Assembly (NCBI RefSeq): GCF_007991515.1 | Contig: NZ_BJYM01000018.1 | Span: 40,255 to 104,254 of the forward strand | Source of the DNA: Oceanobacillus sojae | Lineage (GTDB): Bacteria > Bacillota > Bacilli > Bacillales > Amphibacillaceae | Direction: 5' to 3' | DNA length: 64,000 bases | Shown: piece after piece, positions 17,498 to 25,780 of the stretch | Layout of the letters: each line of letters starts with the position of its first letter | Numbering within the stretch: the stretch's first letter is position 1 | Notes under the pieces: generated by a model | Databases searched by the model: none | What the model was told of the DNA's origin: nothing | What the model saw: the letters and a program-made list of their open reading frames with translations, nothing else | Position numbers and translations under genes: made by a program

Positions 17498-17914
17498 ATG
17501 AAGGATATTTATCATATGCTGAAACCATGGGATGTTATCTTGACTGTTCTGTTGGTGCTTCTATCTTTTCTTCCTATTGCCATCTTTGTTTCTCAGCAGT
17601 CTCAGTACGCCGAAGAGGATTCAGTAAATGTTGCAGTGATTACAGTAGATAATGAAGTCGTAGAAGAAATCCAACTGACAGATAATATGGAAACAAGAGA
17701 AATAGAGATTGCGATATCCGATCATGATAATAATATTATTGAGGTGGACAATGAGCGCATTCATATAAAAAGCGCCACCTGTCCCGATCAGATATGTGTC
17801 CGCACAGGGTATATCTCAAGACCGGGCCAGACTATTGTCTGCCTGCCGCATAAGCTCGTAGTAGAAATTCAATCTGACAGGGGCGAGACAGAGGATATTA
17901 TTATCAGTTCTTAA
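17498..17914 (+). CDS. eetA: EetA, NusG-domain-II membrane-anchored protein
   Basis: The 138-residue protein has one N-terminal membrane segment (about residues 10-32) and an outward NusG domain II-like fold. Conserved cysteines appear in ATCPDQICVRTG and QTIVCLPHKLV. In Listeria EetA is required with EetB to pass electrons from demethylmenaquinone to outside acceptors, by an unknown mechanism. The ATG at 17498 is 9 nt from AAGGGGG and the ATG at 17492 only 3 nt, favouring 17498. It lies about 90 bp after ndh2. Confidence 0.85.
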   Translation: MKDIYHMLKPWDVILTVLLVLLSFLPIAIFVSQQSQYAEEDSVNVAVITVDNEVVEEIQLTDNMETREIEIAISDHDNNIIEVDNERIHIKSATCPDQICVRTGYISRPGQTIVCLPHKLVVEIQSDRGETEDIIISS

Positions 17915-17966
17915 TCCTGTATGTGAAAATGTATCAACGCTCTGAAACAGATAGGAAGGGTCTGCA

Positions 17967-18521
17967 ATGACAAATAATCAGCGTCTAGTATATATCGCAT
18001 TGTTAGCTGCTCAGGCGGTCATTATCAGTTTAATAGAAAGAGCTATTCCCTCTCCCTTCGCCATCGCTCCAGGCGCAAAGCTTGGTTTAGCAAATATTAT
18101 TACATGTATGGCATTATATACACTGCCTGTAAAAGACGCATCCAAGGTTGTCATGATACGGATTATCCTTGCTACACTCTTGGGCGGCACAATTTCATCC
18201 TTTATGTATAGTGCCGCCGGAGCTGCTTTAAGTTTTATTGGGATGTGCAGCGTAAAAAAGCTCGGTCCGTCCCGCATCAGCTTAATTGGCGTCAGTGTCG
18301 CCGGAGCCATCCTGCATAATATCGGACAATTAACGATCGCCAGCTGGGTTGCCCAAACATGGACCGTTCTGCTCTATCTTCCCGTTCTATCTTTTTTCGG
18401 TATTCTATCCGGTATTGCTATGGGAATGGTTGCTAATTATTTATTAAATCACGTGGAACAGCTTCACTATTATCGAAGTCTGCAGGAAATGAAATACACA
18501 CCGCTCAATCAAGTGTCTTAG
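17967..18521 (+). CDS. eetB: EetB, Gx transporter / HepI-like membrane protein
   Basis: A 184-residue polytopic protein of the family annotated Gx transporter or heptaprenyl diphosphate synthase component I, with about five hydrophobic segments. Family features are SLIERAIPSPFAIAPGAKLG and LANIITCMALY near the N-terminus. In EET loci this is EetB, acting with EetA at the membrane. AGGAAGGG precedes the ATG. Spacing to neighbours is 52 and 43 bp, indicating an operon with eetA and dmkB. Confidence 0.85.
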   Translation: MTNNQRLVYIALLAAQAVIISLIERAIPSPFAIAPGAKLGLANIITCMALYTLPVKDASKVVMIRIILATLLGGTISSFMYSAAGAALSFIGMCSVKKLGPSRISLIGVSVAGAILHNIGQLTIASWVAQTWTVLLYLPVLSFFGILSGIAMGMVANYLLNHVEQLHYYRSLQEMKYTPLNQVS

Positions 18522-18564
18522 CGTGAAACAAAATCCCTATGCTCGTTAAATGGAGGTTATAGCC

Positions 18565-19557
18565 ATGGCTATCCCAGTTCACCCGATGTGGGGGCCTTAC
18601 CCCCGCTTACAATCTGATTTACAATCGGTTTTACAGGTGATTGAATCTCACCTGCAAATCCATGATAAGCGTATTGAAGCTACGATTAAAGAATTAGTCT
18701 ATTCCGGCGGGAAATTACTGCGTCCGGCCTATACGCTTTTATGTGCTCAGATTGGCGATGCATCAAACCATGATAAAGAAAGGTCCATAGCCGTTGCTGC
18801 AGCACTGGAAACATTGCATATGGCAACGCTGATTCATGATGATGTCATTGATGAAGCAGACTTTCGTCATGGAGCCCCCACTGTTCATACACAGCAGGGT
18901 AACCAATTTGCCATCTATTCCGGTGATTATTTATTTTGTGTCTGCTTTACCATTTTGTCCAAGTATGCCCGTACATTAGCACATCTTGAATTTAATGCAC
19001 GCAGTATGGAAAAAATTTTAACAGGTGAACTGGATCAGCTCCATGCACGTTATCAAATAGGTACCAGTATCAAAGACTATTTAGCCCGTATTTCTGGTAA
19101 AACCGCACAGCTGTTTGCCGTCAGCTGCTATTCAGGTGCCATTACCAGCCAGGCAACACGAAGACAGACGATGCTTGCCTGGAGTATGGGACACTATATC
19201 GGCATGGCATTCCAAATTATTGATGATGTGTTAGATTTTAAAGGGGATTTTAACACTGTGAGAAAACCAACCCTGGCAGATATTCGTCAGGGCATCTACA
19301 CGCTTCCGCTGATTTATGCCTTACGTGAGCAGCCGGAGAAATTGTCTCCTTATCTAAATAAAAAAGCGGATTTGACTGATGATGAGTTAATGGAGGTACT
19401 TGCTATTGTTGAACAGACGAAAGGGATAGAGAAATCAAAGCGGCTTGCCCGAAAGTATATAGACAAAGCATTAAAATCCCTTAGCAAACTGCCGGACGGG
19501 GACTATAAGGAGACTTTGTATGAATTGACTACCATGCTGCTGGATCGAAAAATGTAA
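18565..19557 (+). CDS. dmkB: Polyprenyl diphosphate synthase DmkB
   Basis: A 330-residue trans-prenyltransferase. The first Asp-rich motif is LIHDDVIDEADFRHG (about residue 94) and the second QIIDDVLDFKGD (about 220), which hold Mg2+ and the allylic diphosphate. It should make the isoprenoid tail used by DmkA. The ATG at 18565 is 8 nt after GGAGG, and the earlier in-frame ATG at 18550 precedes that site. It is the last gene of the rightward EET unit and has a terminator. Confidence 0.88.
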   Translation: MAIPVHPMWGPYPRLQSDLQSVLQVIESHLQIHDKRIEATIKELVYSGGKLLRPAYTLLCAQIGDASNHDKERSIAVAAALETLHMATLIHDDVIDEADFRHGAPTVHTQQGNQFAIYSGDYLFCVCFTILSKYARTLAHLEFNARSMEKILTGELDQLHARYQIGTSIKDYLARISGKTAQLFAVSCYSGAITSQATRRQTMLAWSMGHYIGMAFQIIDDVLDFKGDFNTVRKPTLADIRQGIYTLPLIYALREQPEKLSPYLNKKADLTDDELMEVLAIVEQTKGIEKSKRLARKYIDKALKSLSKLPDGDYKETLYELTTMLLDRKM

Positions 19558-19571
19558 ATATGTCATCTGAA

Positions 19572-19618
19572 GAATCCATTTGAAATCATCAGTATATCAA
19601 ATGGATTCTTCTTTTTTT
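19572..19618 (+). terminator. Terminator of the ndh2-eetA-eetB-dmkB unit
   Basis: GAATCCATTTGA and TCAAATGGATTC pair perfectly around a 13-nt loop and are followed by TTCTTTTTTT, 15 bp after the dmkB stop. Confidence 0.9.
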
Positions 19619-19680
19619 AATACTAATTGCTGCCTTTTATCATTCTAAACACGTATCTTACCTGCGATGTCCCCTTTTAT

Positions 19681-20427
19681 TCAAGGCAAACTAAGCTTGG
19701 CCATTCTGCCTCCATCCACTGTATAGACCTGCCCAGTGATAAATGCTGCCTCATCGGCGGCAAGAAAGGCAACAAGTGCTGCTACTTCTTCCGGAGAACC
19801 TGTACGGGCAACAGGGTGAATACGTGCGATGTCGTTACGGAATGCCTCTGCATCAGATGTGTTTTCAATAAAGTTAAGGTTAAGCTCCGTATCAATCCAT
19901 CCCGGGGCCACTGCATTGCAGCGAATTCCTTCATGGCCATGATCTACAGCTACCGCACGCGTCAGCCCATGCAATCCCGCTTTTGAAGCACTATATGCCG
20001 CATGCCCAGGATTAGCGGACAAGCCCTCCACTGAACCAGTATTTACGATACTGCCCTGTGTTTTACGCAGGTAGGGAAGCGCTGCCTTGATCAGGAGAAA
20101 GGGTGTAGTCAGGTTCACATTAAGGTTACGTTCCCAATCCTCTAGGCTCGTTTCTTCAACTCCAGTCTCTTGCATCATACCTGCATTATTAACCAGCACA
20201 TCCAGCCTTCCAGCACGGGTAATAACCTCTTCAATAACACGATTCGGTGTTTGTGAATCAGAAAAATCCGCCTCTATCCAGTCAAATTCTTCGTCCTTCC
20301 TGCGTTGTGCAGTGATCACAGTCGCTCCTTCATCATGCAGCCTGTGGGCGATGGCATGACCAATCCCTGAGCGCCCTCCTGTCACCAGTGCAACTTTGTT
20401 TTCAAAACGCTTCATTTGTTTTGTCAT
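19681..20427 (-). CDS. Short-chain dehydrogenase/reductase
   Basis: A 248-residue classical SDR. It has the nucleotide motif VTGGRSGIGHAIA near residue 15, NNAGMM near 85, the catalytic Ser in NTGSVEG and the YSASK Tyr-Lys pair near 150, and ends VYTVDGGRMAKL. Such enzymes oxidise or reduce hydroxyl/keto groups with NAD(P). AGGAGGAATAGGATA precedes the ATG. It converges on dmkB and stands alone, so the substrate cannot be inferred. Confidence 0.85.
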   Translation of the reverse strand: MTKQMKRFENKVALVTGGRSGIGHAIAHRLHDEGATVITAQRRKDEEFDWIEADFSDSQTPNRVIEEVITRAGRLDVLVNNAGMMQETGVEETSLEDWERNLNVNLTTPFLLIKAALPYLRKTQGSIVNTGSVEGLSANPGHAAYSASKAGLHGLTRAVAVDHGHEGIRCNAVAPGWIDTELNLNFIENTSDAEAFRNDIARIHPVARTGSPEEVAALVAFLAADEAAFITGQVYTVDGGRMAKLSLP

Positions 20428-20623
20428 TATCCTATTCCTCCTTATTACGGTATATAGTTGCCGCTCCCTACATCTAATACTGCTTCAAAGGCAAAGTTAT
20501 TATATACAGATTTATTTTAGTGTAACATGTTCTTTTAGACTGTTTCAGATTATTTCTTTTTTGGATAATTAATTTTCTCTTTTGATTTACGTATTGTTCC
20601 CGTGTAAGAAACCCGTATCATTT

Positions 20624-20650
20624 TTGAAAAAAATATTTCTGTCATATAAT
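20624..20650 (+). promoter_or_regulatory. Candidate promoter of the thioredoxin-like gene
   Basis: TTGAAA (20624-20629) and TATAAT (20645-20650) are 15 bp apart, slightly short of the usual 17, about 50 bp upstream of the start codon. Confidence 0.4.
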
Positions 20651-20699
20651 ATAGAGAAAATAAATGAATTGATGTTTATTTATACGAGGAGGACTATGT

Positions 20700-21035
20700 G
20701 TGAAAAAAGTACATGAACTGACCACCATAAAAATGACTGAAGAATTTTTGCAAAATCATGCGTTAAGCTTCCTTTTCGTATCCAGACCGGATTGCAGTGT
20801 ATGTCATGCTGTATTACCAAAGTTAAGAGAGCTGCTGGATAAATATCCTCAGATCCATCTTGGACATATTGATGCTTCCAAGGTAGAAGAAGTAGCAGAA
20901 AAGTTCCTGATCTTCACTGTTCCCATCATGCTTTTGATGATAGAGGGCAAGGAATATATACGTGAGGACCGCTTCGTCCGTTTTGATCAATTAGAAGAGA
21001 AGCTGGATCAGATATATGAAATGTATACAGAGTAA
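20700..21035 (+). CDS. Thioredoxin-like protein, CSVC active site
   Basis: A 111-residue cytoplasmic thioredoxin-fold protein. The active site is RPDCSVCHAVLP near residue 32 and the cis-proline is in FTVPIMLL near 76. The dipeptide Ser-Val between the cysteines differs from the Gly-Pro of thioredoxin, and such YtpP/YdbP-like proteins may handle bacillithiol or low-molecular-weight disulfides; this is inference. It starts with GTG after GAGGAGG at 7 nt. Monocistronic, divergent from the SDR gene. Confidence 0.8.
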   Translation: MKKVHELTTIKMTEEFLQNHALSFLFVSRPDCSVCHAVLPKLRELLDKYPQIHLGHIDASKVEEVAEKFLIFTVPIMLLMIEGKEYIREDRFVRFDQLEEKLDQIYEMYTE

Positions 21036-21056
21036 ACTATACTTCCAAGCTAGACA

Positions 21057-21103
21057 GGAAAACCACAGTAATACGGTAATGGCAGTTGTTTCCGTGGTTT
21101 TCC
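21057..21103 (+). terminator. Hairpin after the thioredoxin-like gene
   Basis: GGAAAACCAC pairs with GTGGTTTTCC 22 bp after the stop, with a 27-nt loop that can pair further. No T run follows, so termination is only likely. Confidence 0.5.
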
Positions 21104-21169
21104 CACAATCCCGTCATTGCTGCTGGATCTGAATGACCTTTTATATTAAAAGATTGAACAGCAAAGCAT

Positions 21170-22294
21170 CTAATTTATTTTTGGTTTAAATACCAAGGTT
21201 AGATAACCAACGATAGAAGCACTGACAAAAAGAGTATAGTATCCTGATACACCAGCTATCTGACCGGAAATAATTGCTCCTGCCGCCTGCCCGAATGCCA
21301 GTAATAAGAACGGCACTCCCAGCCCGAATGCTGGCGTAATCCTAAATACAGAAATTCCCCATACGATTAAAACTCCTGTCATAAAAATATAAGAACTCCC
21401 AAAAAGTACTGGTGAAAGAAATCCCAAAATATTATTTCCTGGAGAGATTCCCAAAAACAAGGATGAAGTCGAAAGAACCAGCACAGAAATTCTATACGCA
21501 TTCACTAAGCCAAAACGATTTATATATACACCGGCTGTTCCGCCTAATAAACCTGCTGCTCCTATAATTACCCAAAACCACTCTTTCAAGTATGGCGGAA
21601 CATTTTCTAAATTTATCATAAAATCTCTGGAAAATGTCCAATAGGCGGAGCAGGATATACCAATAAGTAACGAAGCAAAAATTAGCTGGACAGAACGTAT
21701 CCACTCTTTTCCAGAGAAACTGGCCGCCACTTTCTTTTCTGTAATACTGTTTTGGGGCAGTGCTTTATAATTGACGATAAGCACTAAAACAGCAATAAGC
21801 GCAAAGATGAAGTACGTTTCCCTCCAGCTGTCAGCCATATAAACAGCAACAGCTCCAGTAAAAGCTGTTCCAATACTTGTACCAGAATTAATCCATGAAT
21901 TGGTCTGATTCTGTAATTTCATCTCTACTTCCCTGCTGACAATATCAGCATATGGAGGAGAGGAAAATCCTGTACTTAACCCTGCCAGAAATATTCCTAA
22001 ACCGAGTACTGCAGCATTAGGAGAGACAGCGATGATACTCAAACCGATAATAGATGATAACCCTGCTATGATAAGAATAGATTTTGGGGAAATCTTATTT
22101 GAACATACCATTGCGAATATAATGGCGAGACAATAAGCGATATAGGATAAAGATGAAATAAAGCCGCTGACAGATGGCTCCATGTTAAGTGTTTCATTAA
22201 TATATGGAAGCATTAAACCATAACTGAACCGGGACAGCCCATAAGTAACGGCTATCATCGGCAATCCCACTGCTATTAACTTCTTTCCATTCAC
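21170..22294 (-). CDS. MFS transporter (YbfB/YjiJ-like)
   Basis: A 374-residue, about 12-segment carrier starting MNGKKLIAVGLPMIAVTYGLSRFSY, the opening typical of the YbfB/YjiJ branch of the major facilitator superfamily. The motif-A region is degenerate (CSNKISPKSI). It starts at GTG after GGTGGGAG. It shares a 21-bp element upstream of its start with the adjacent tetR gene, so it is probably the TetR-repressed exporter. Substrate unknown. Confidence 0.8.
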   Translation of the reverse strand: MNGKKLIAVGLPMIAVTYGLSRFSYGLMLPYINETLNMEPSVSGFISSLSYIAYCLAIIFAMVCSNKISPKSILIIAGLSSIIGLSIIAVSPNAAVLGLGIFLAGLSTGFSSPPYADIVSREVEMKLQNQTNSWINSGTSIGTAFTGAVAVYMADSWRETYFIFALIAVLVLIVNYKALPQNSITEKKVAASFSGKEWIRSVQLIFASLLIGISCSAYWTFSRDFMINLENVPPYLKEWFWVIIGAAGLLGGTAGVYINRFGLVNAYRISVLVLSTSSLFLGISPGNNILGFLSPVLFGSSYIFMTGVLIVWGISVFRITPAFGLGVPFLLLAFGQAAGAIISGQIAGVSGYYTLFVSASIVGYLTLVFKPKIN

Positions 22295-22310
22295 ATAACT
22301 CCCACCTTTT

Positions 22311-22331
22311 TATATATAACGTTCATTATAA
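22311..22331 (-). promoter_or_regulatory. TetR operator copy 1, before the MFS gene
   Basis: TATATATAACGTTCATTATA plus one A differs at two positions of 21 from the sequence at 22974-22994, which lies before the tetR gene in the same orientation. A shared site next to both starts points to a common regulator. Confidence 0.55.
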
Positions 22332-22406
22332 TAAAATCAAAAAATATATAGGGTATAATATGAGATTTTAAAATCCCTATTCTTTCCCCTATATTTATCA
22401 AATATA

Positions 22407-22958
22407 TCATTCAGTAGCTTCGAGACTTCTTACCAAATCCATTGCAATATCTTTTAATTTATCCAGACCGAGTATTTGGTCCATTGATGTTAATCCCTCT
22501 AATATAATAGAGATTTGTATACTAAGGGATGGGGCAGCCTGAAGATGTTTCATATCATTGTCAATTTTATTTAATAGTTTCTTTTTATGGTCTCTGCTCA
22601 GCAAAGCAATTTCGTCATTTACACCTTCATACTCCTGTTTTGCTCTTAGAAATAAACATCCATTAAAACCAGCAGCACTCAACCAATCAATGTGCGCATG
22701 AATTAATGATCGGATATATGCATTAGCACCGTTTTCCTTATTCAATTTATCTTCCAGCAATTGAAAATACCGCTCTTCTCTCTGCATTAATATTTCTTTG
22801 ATCATTTCTTCTTTGGATTGAAAATGATAATACATTGTCATCGGTGCTACACCGGCTTGCTCCAATATACTTTTCACACCGACTGCATGAAACCCATGTT
22901 CATAAAATAATTCTTCAGCTGTCTGCATAATGGCTGCTTTTTTCTGAGATTTCCTCAT
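22407..22958 (-). CDS. TetR-family regulator
   Basis: A 183-residue protein with the N-terminal helix-turn-helix ILEQAGVAPMTMYYHFQSKEEM (shown in part: VAPMTMYYHFQSKEEM) and a helical ligand domain including WLSAAGFNGCLFLRA, a feature of the branch that senses drugs or aldehydes. AAAGGAG precedes the ATG at 7 nt. It lies 112 bp upstream of the MFS gene, in the same direction, and both starts carry the 21-bp element, so autoregulation is expected. Confidence 0.85.
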   Translation of the reverse strand: MRKSQKKAAIMQTAEELFYEHGFHAVGVKSILEQAGVAPMTMYYHFQSKEEMIKEILMQREERYFQLLEDKLNKENGANAYIRSLIHAHIDWLSAAGFNGCLFLRAKQEYEGVNDEIALLSRDHKKKLLNKIDNDMKHLQAAPSLSIQISIILEGLTSMDQILGLDKLKDIAMDLVRSLEATE

Positions 22959-22973
22959 ATCATAACTCCTTTT

Positions 22974-22994
22974 TATATAGAACGGTCATTATAA
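22974..22994 (-). promoter_or_regulatory. TetR operator copy 2, before the tetR gene
   Basis: TATATAGAACGGTCATTATA plus one A is the partner of the element at 22311-22331 and sits 16 bp upstream of the tetR start codon. Confidence 0.55.
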
Positions 22995-23105
22995 ATTTAA
23001 CATATCAGCTATTAGATAACAACAAGCTTGTATAGAGGAATCTAAATAAAGATGACTGTTCCAAAAGGATTCTCACAAGCAATAAACCTATTATGTTTTA
23101 TTAAT

Positions 23106-23147
23106 ATATTATCGCTCCATCTGTAAAAAATGACAGAGCGATAATAT
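23106..23147 (-). terminator. Hairpin after the sigma factor gene
   Basis: ATATTATCGCT pairs with AGCGATAATAT, with an inner CTGT/ACAG pair. It lies about 30 bp downstream of the leftward sigma factor gene. The following sequence is AT-rich but not a pure T run. Confidence 0.5.
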
Positions 23148-23177
23148 AGCATTCTATTCAGGTAACCTGATTATTAA

Positions 23178-24278
23178 TCACCTTACCAAAAAATCCTGCA
23201 ATTTTTTGCTGCGTCTCGGATGCCTTAATTTACGCAATGCTTTCGCTTCAATTTGACGGACACGCTCTCTGGTTACACCGAATACTTTCCCCAGTTCTTC
23301 CAATGTTCTTGTTTTGCCGTCATCCAGGCCAAACCGGAGACGGAGAATGCTTTCTTCCCGGACAGGGAGCTTACTCATCACATCCTCCAATTGTTCTTTT
23401 AGTAACTGGTTTGCAGCATAGTTGTAAGGAGATTCTGCTTCCTCATCCTCAATAAAATCACCCAAATATGAACTTTCTTCATCACCTATAGGCGTTTCCA
23501 GAGATATGGTGTCTTGAGCAATTTTTAGAATATATCTTACTTTATCCGGTTTTAGCCCCATTTCTTCTCCTATTTCCTCCGGGGCTGGTTCACGGCCTAA
23601 ATCTTGAAGTAAGGAACGTTGAATACGGATTAATTTATTAACGGTTTCAACCATGTGTACCGGAATTCGGATGGTCCGCGCCTGATCAGCTATTGAACGG
23701 GTGATTGACTGTCTAATCCACCAGGTTGCGTAGGTGCTGAATTTAAAACCTTTTCGGTAGTCATACTTTTCAGTAGCTTTGAATAACCCCATATTCCCTT
23801 CTTGAATTAGATCTAAGAAAAGCATTCCCCTCCCAACATAGCGTTTGGCTATACTAACCACGAGACGAAGATTCGCTTCTATTAATCTTTTTTTTGCCTC
23901 TAAATCGCCCTCTTCAATACGGAAAGCAAGTTCAATTTCCTCTTCCTTAGATAGTAAATCCACGTTGCCGATTTCTCTTAAATACATCCGGACAGAATCA
24001 CCTCGCTTGTTTCCTATTGGAACATTAGTTTCAGTGAAATTCATTTCCTCTATTTCATGCGCATCGTCTGGACCATCAACTACATGAACAGTCCGCTTTT
24101 CCAGGTATTCGTAAACCTCATCTATTTTTTCAGGTTCTATATCAAATTCAGATAAAATAACAGCCACTTTTTCATGCGTAAGCACATCTTGTTTCTTACT
24201 TATTTCCATTAATTTTTCTTTTGCTTTCTCTAAGCTCCCTGCTGATTCTATTGTATGGGAAGATTTTTGTACAATCAT
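23178..24278 (-). CDS. Primary-type sigma-70 factor, SigA paralogue
   Basis: A 366-residue sigma factor with all main regions: a short acidic region 1, region 1.2/2.1 ([27 protein letters not shown]), region 2.3-2.4 ([20 protein letters not shown]), region 3, and region 4.2 ([20 protein letters not shown]). Region 2.4 nearly equals SigA, so -10 recognition should be similar. Region 4 and the C-terminus ([26 protein letters not shown]) differ from the highly conserved SigA. It lies outside the usual dnaG-rpoD context and 42 bp after a UspA-like gene. This suggests a second, conditional sigma factor. ATG 24278 is 8 nt from GGAAGGGG. Confidence 0.8.
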   Translation of the reverse strand: MIVQKSSHTIESAGSLEKAKEKLMEISKKQDVLTHEKVAVILSEFDIEPEKIDEVYEYLEKRTVHVVDGPDDAHEIEEMNFTETNVPIGNKRGDSVRMYLREIGNVDLLSKEEEIELAFRIEEGDLEAKKRLIEANLRLVVSIAKRYVGRGMLFLDLIQEGNMGLFKATEKYDYRKGFKFSTYATWWIRQSITRSIADQARTIRIPVHMVETVNKLIRIQRSLLQDLGREPAPEEIGEEMGLKPDKVRYILKIAQDTISLETPIGDEESSYLGDFIEDEEAESPYNYAANQLLKEQLEDVMSKLPVREESILRLRFGLDDGKTRTLEELGKVFGVTRERVRQIEAKALRKLRHPRRSKKLQDFLVR

Positions 24279-24320
24279 GGTTACCGCCCCTTCCAAATTC
24301 ATCTATTAAAAGTCTACTTA

Positions 24321-25019
24321 CTATTGCAAAGCATGTTTTAGCTGCAACGCGTCCTCTGTGCTATCACCAATTTTTCCATGGTATATATAAACATATCTCA
24401 CCCTTCCTCTGCGGATAAAAGCAAAAATGCCGGTACGTTCATCCGTATCCTTTTTCTGAAAAAAGAGTCCGGAAGTATCTGTCGCTCTAAAAGGCCTATC
24501 CCGAAGAAAATAAGCAATTGGATGATTGCTTTTCTTTACCAGAAATGCTTGTTTTCCATTTCTGTACTCTCCTTTTTCAAAAGGATTATATTCATGGTGA
24601 TTAATCAAAACAAGAATGATATCTGGTAGATGGTTCAAAATATAGTTGTATTTATCACAGAAAAATATTCTTCTCCACAGCGATGCTTTCAAGTTACTTT
24701 TTGGCTGTGCTCCTGACATAATAATTTCTTTCGCATTATTATTTTTTGCAGTTTCTACTAATTCTCTTGCAGTATCTCGTTCATCTTTTACCCGCTTAAC
24801 AATAAATCTGACGGCTCCTAATTCTTCACTTAATTTTTTGCTCTCTGCTAAATTTAATAAGTGAAACATTGTATATTCGCTTTCTATAGAACAGAAAAAT
24901 AAAACTTCAAAGGTATAACCATATTTCCTCGCCAATGAAGCCCCTCTTAAGAGAACTCTGCGGCTATAATTCTTTTCTTCTAAACAAACCAATACATGAT
25001 GTCTTATTTTTAGTGTCAT
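24321..25019 (-). CDS. UspA-like protein with unknown C-terminal extension
   Basis: A 232-residue protein. The first 135 residues form a universal-stress/KdpD-USP-like alpha/beta domain (HHVLVCLEEKNYSRRVLLRG, with the late block KEIIMSGAQPKSN). The last 95 residues (from about HEYNPFEKGEYRNGKQAF) are basic and of no family I recognise. AAGGAGG precedes the ATG at 25019, and an upstream in-frame ATG at 25139 lies inside the leader hairpin. It is transcribed with the sigma factor gene 42 bp downstream, so it may modulate it or share its stress signal. Confidence 0.65.
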   Translation of the reverse strand: MTLKIRHHVLVCLEEKNYSRRVLLRGASLARKYGYTFEVLFFCSIESEYTMFHLLNLAESKKLSEELGAVRFIVKRVKDERDTARELVETAKNNNAKEIIMSGAQPKSNLKASLWRRIFFCDKYNYILNHLPDIILVLINHHEYNPFEKGEYRNGKQAFLVKKSNHPIAYFLRDRPFRATDTSGLFFQKKDTDERTGIFAFIRRGRVRYVYIYHGKIGDSTEDALQLKHALQ

Positions 25020-25095
25020 TTTTCCTCCTTGCGCACTCTGTTTACACACTTTATCCATCTGGAAGATATTCGAAAACAGAGCTGCATTTTTCGAA

Positions 25096-25154
25096 GGGTT
25101 AAGGATATACGTCTTTGCCCTTGCTCCAAAGATAAACACGTATATCCTTAACCC
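25096..25154 (-). promoter_or_regulatory. 17-bp leader inverted repeat before the UspA-like gene
   Basis: GGGTTAAGGATATACGT (25096-25112) pairs perfectly with ACGTATATCCTTAACCC (25138-25154), and an inner CTTTG/CAAAG pair can extend it. The stem contains the stop codon of the 15-codon leader peptide and ends about 75 nt before the UspA-like start. No T run follows, so a role in RNA stability or translation coupling is more likely than simple termination. Confidence 0.5.
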
Positions 25155-25195
25155 GGAATTTTATTAAAATTGGGGTCAGAATCTGAATCAGTCAC
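25148..25195 (-). CDS. Possible 15-residue leader peptide
   Basis: GTG start preceded at 8 nt by GGGAGG, encoding MTDSDSDPNFNKIPG and ending in TAA inside the following hairpin. It is the first reading frame after the operator-controlled promoter at about 25230. The good ribosome binding site supports translation. Composition is acidic and shows no run of one amino acid, so classic attenuation is not evident. Confidence 0.4.
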   Translation of the reverse strand: MTDSDSDPNFNKIPG

Positions 25196-25225
25196 ACTCT
25201 TCACCTCCCTTTCACTTTAAATTCT

Positions 25226-25262
25226 ATTATATTTCTGAATAAAACTGAATGATCGTTCTAAA
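25226..25262 (-). promoter_or_regulatory. Promoter of the UspA/sigma unit with TetR operator A
   Basis: The leftward -10 TATAAT is the complement of 25226-25231. ACTGAATGATCGTTCTAAA (25244-25262) overlaps its -35 position. Near-identical elements occur at 25661-25679 and, inverted, at 25762-25780, with a GAAY-RATY-GTTC dyad core. Confidence 0.6.
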
Positions 25263-25427
25263 ATAATCTAAAAAAATAGACCCTATTTTATCAAATCTGA
25301 TAAATCATAGGAATCAACTGCTGTAAAACTTTGCTGTGATTTCTTGGTTCTGCTCTATATGAGGTTCTTTCACGCGTAAAAACCAGAAAAAGCTGTCTTT
25401 AATTTCTTATCCGTCACTAAAACGATA

Positions 25428-25640
25428 TTAGGTTTCCTGTTCCGGGTCCAATAGCCGGGATAATATTTTAGCTTCGTTTGAATTCAATAAGACCGATCCA
25501 GTCTTTTCCTGGCCGTCCTGAAAAAAGATTTCGTACATTCCATCTAAATGCTGAATCACTTGAAAAGAATCACCAAATGTTGTGTTTACCTCATATTCAA
25601 AACCTAATCCCTCTAACTCTTTTTTATAAATGATATACAT
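25428..25640 (-). CDS. Stand-alone KhtT N-terminal-like domain
   Basis: Seventy residues, starting MYIIYKKELEGLGFEYEVNT. The pattern ELEGLGFEYEV, HLDGMYEIFFQDG and LNSNEAKILSRLL follows the N-terminal domain of KhtT/YhaT, regulatory subunit of the K+/H+ antiporter KhtU, but the RCK_C domain is missing. No antiporter gene is adjacent. The gene is complete, with CCCTCC (GGAGGG) upstream of the ATG, so it could act as an adaptor or be a relic. Operator B lies directly upstream. Confidence 0.5.
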   Translation of the reverse strand: MYIIYKKELEGLGFEYEVNTTFGDSFQVIQHLDGMYEIFFQDGQEKTGSVLLNSNEAKILSRLLDPEQET

Positions 25641-25660
25641 AATCCCCTCCCAGACTAAAA

Positions 25661-25679
25661 ACTGAACAATCGTTCTAAA
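25661..25679 (-). promoter_or_regulatory. TetR operator B, before the KhtT-like gene
   Basis: ACTGAACAATCGTTCTAAA, with the five following bases also matching site A: 22 of 24 positions agree. It lies just after a leftward TATTAT/TATGAT -10 candidate, so it covers the transcript start. Confidence 0.6.
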
Positions 25680-25761
25680 ATAATATCATAGAGTTCTCTG
25701 ATGGTCAATAAATAAACATCCTGCTGAAGATTACTTGTTTCCACATCTTAATTATGATAAA

Positions 25762-25780
25762 TTTAGAACAATTGGTCAGT
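25762..25780 (+). promoter_or_regulatory. TetR operator C, inverted, before the tetR gene
   Basis: TTTAGAACAATTGGTCAGT is the reverse complement of ACTGACCAATTGTTCTAAA, 17 of 19 positions as in site B. A TATGAT -10 candidate lies just upstream at about 25753, fitting autoregulation. Confidence 0.55.

Noticed and set aside
24020..24278. Treating the sigma factor as the housekeeping SigA
   Set aside because: No dnaG neighbour, a UspA-like operon partner, a TetR operator at the promoter, and a region 4 that differs from SigA; still, only the full genome can exclude it.
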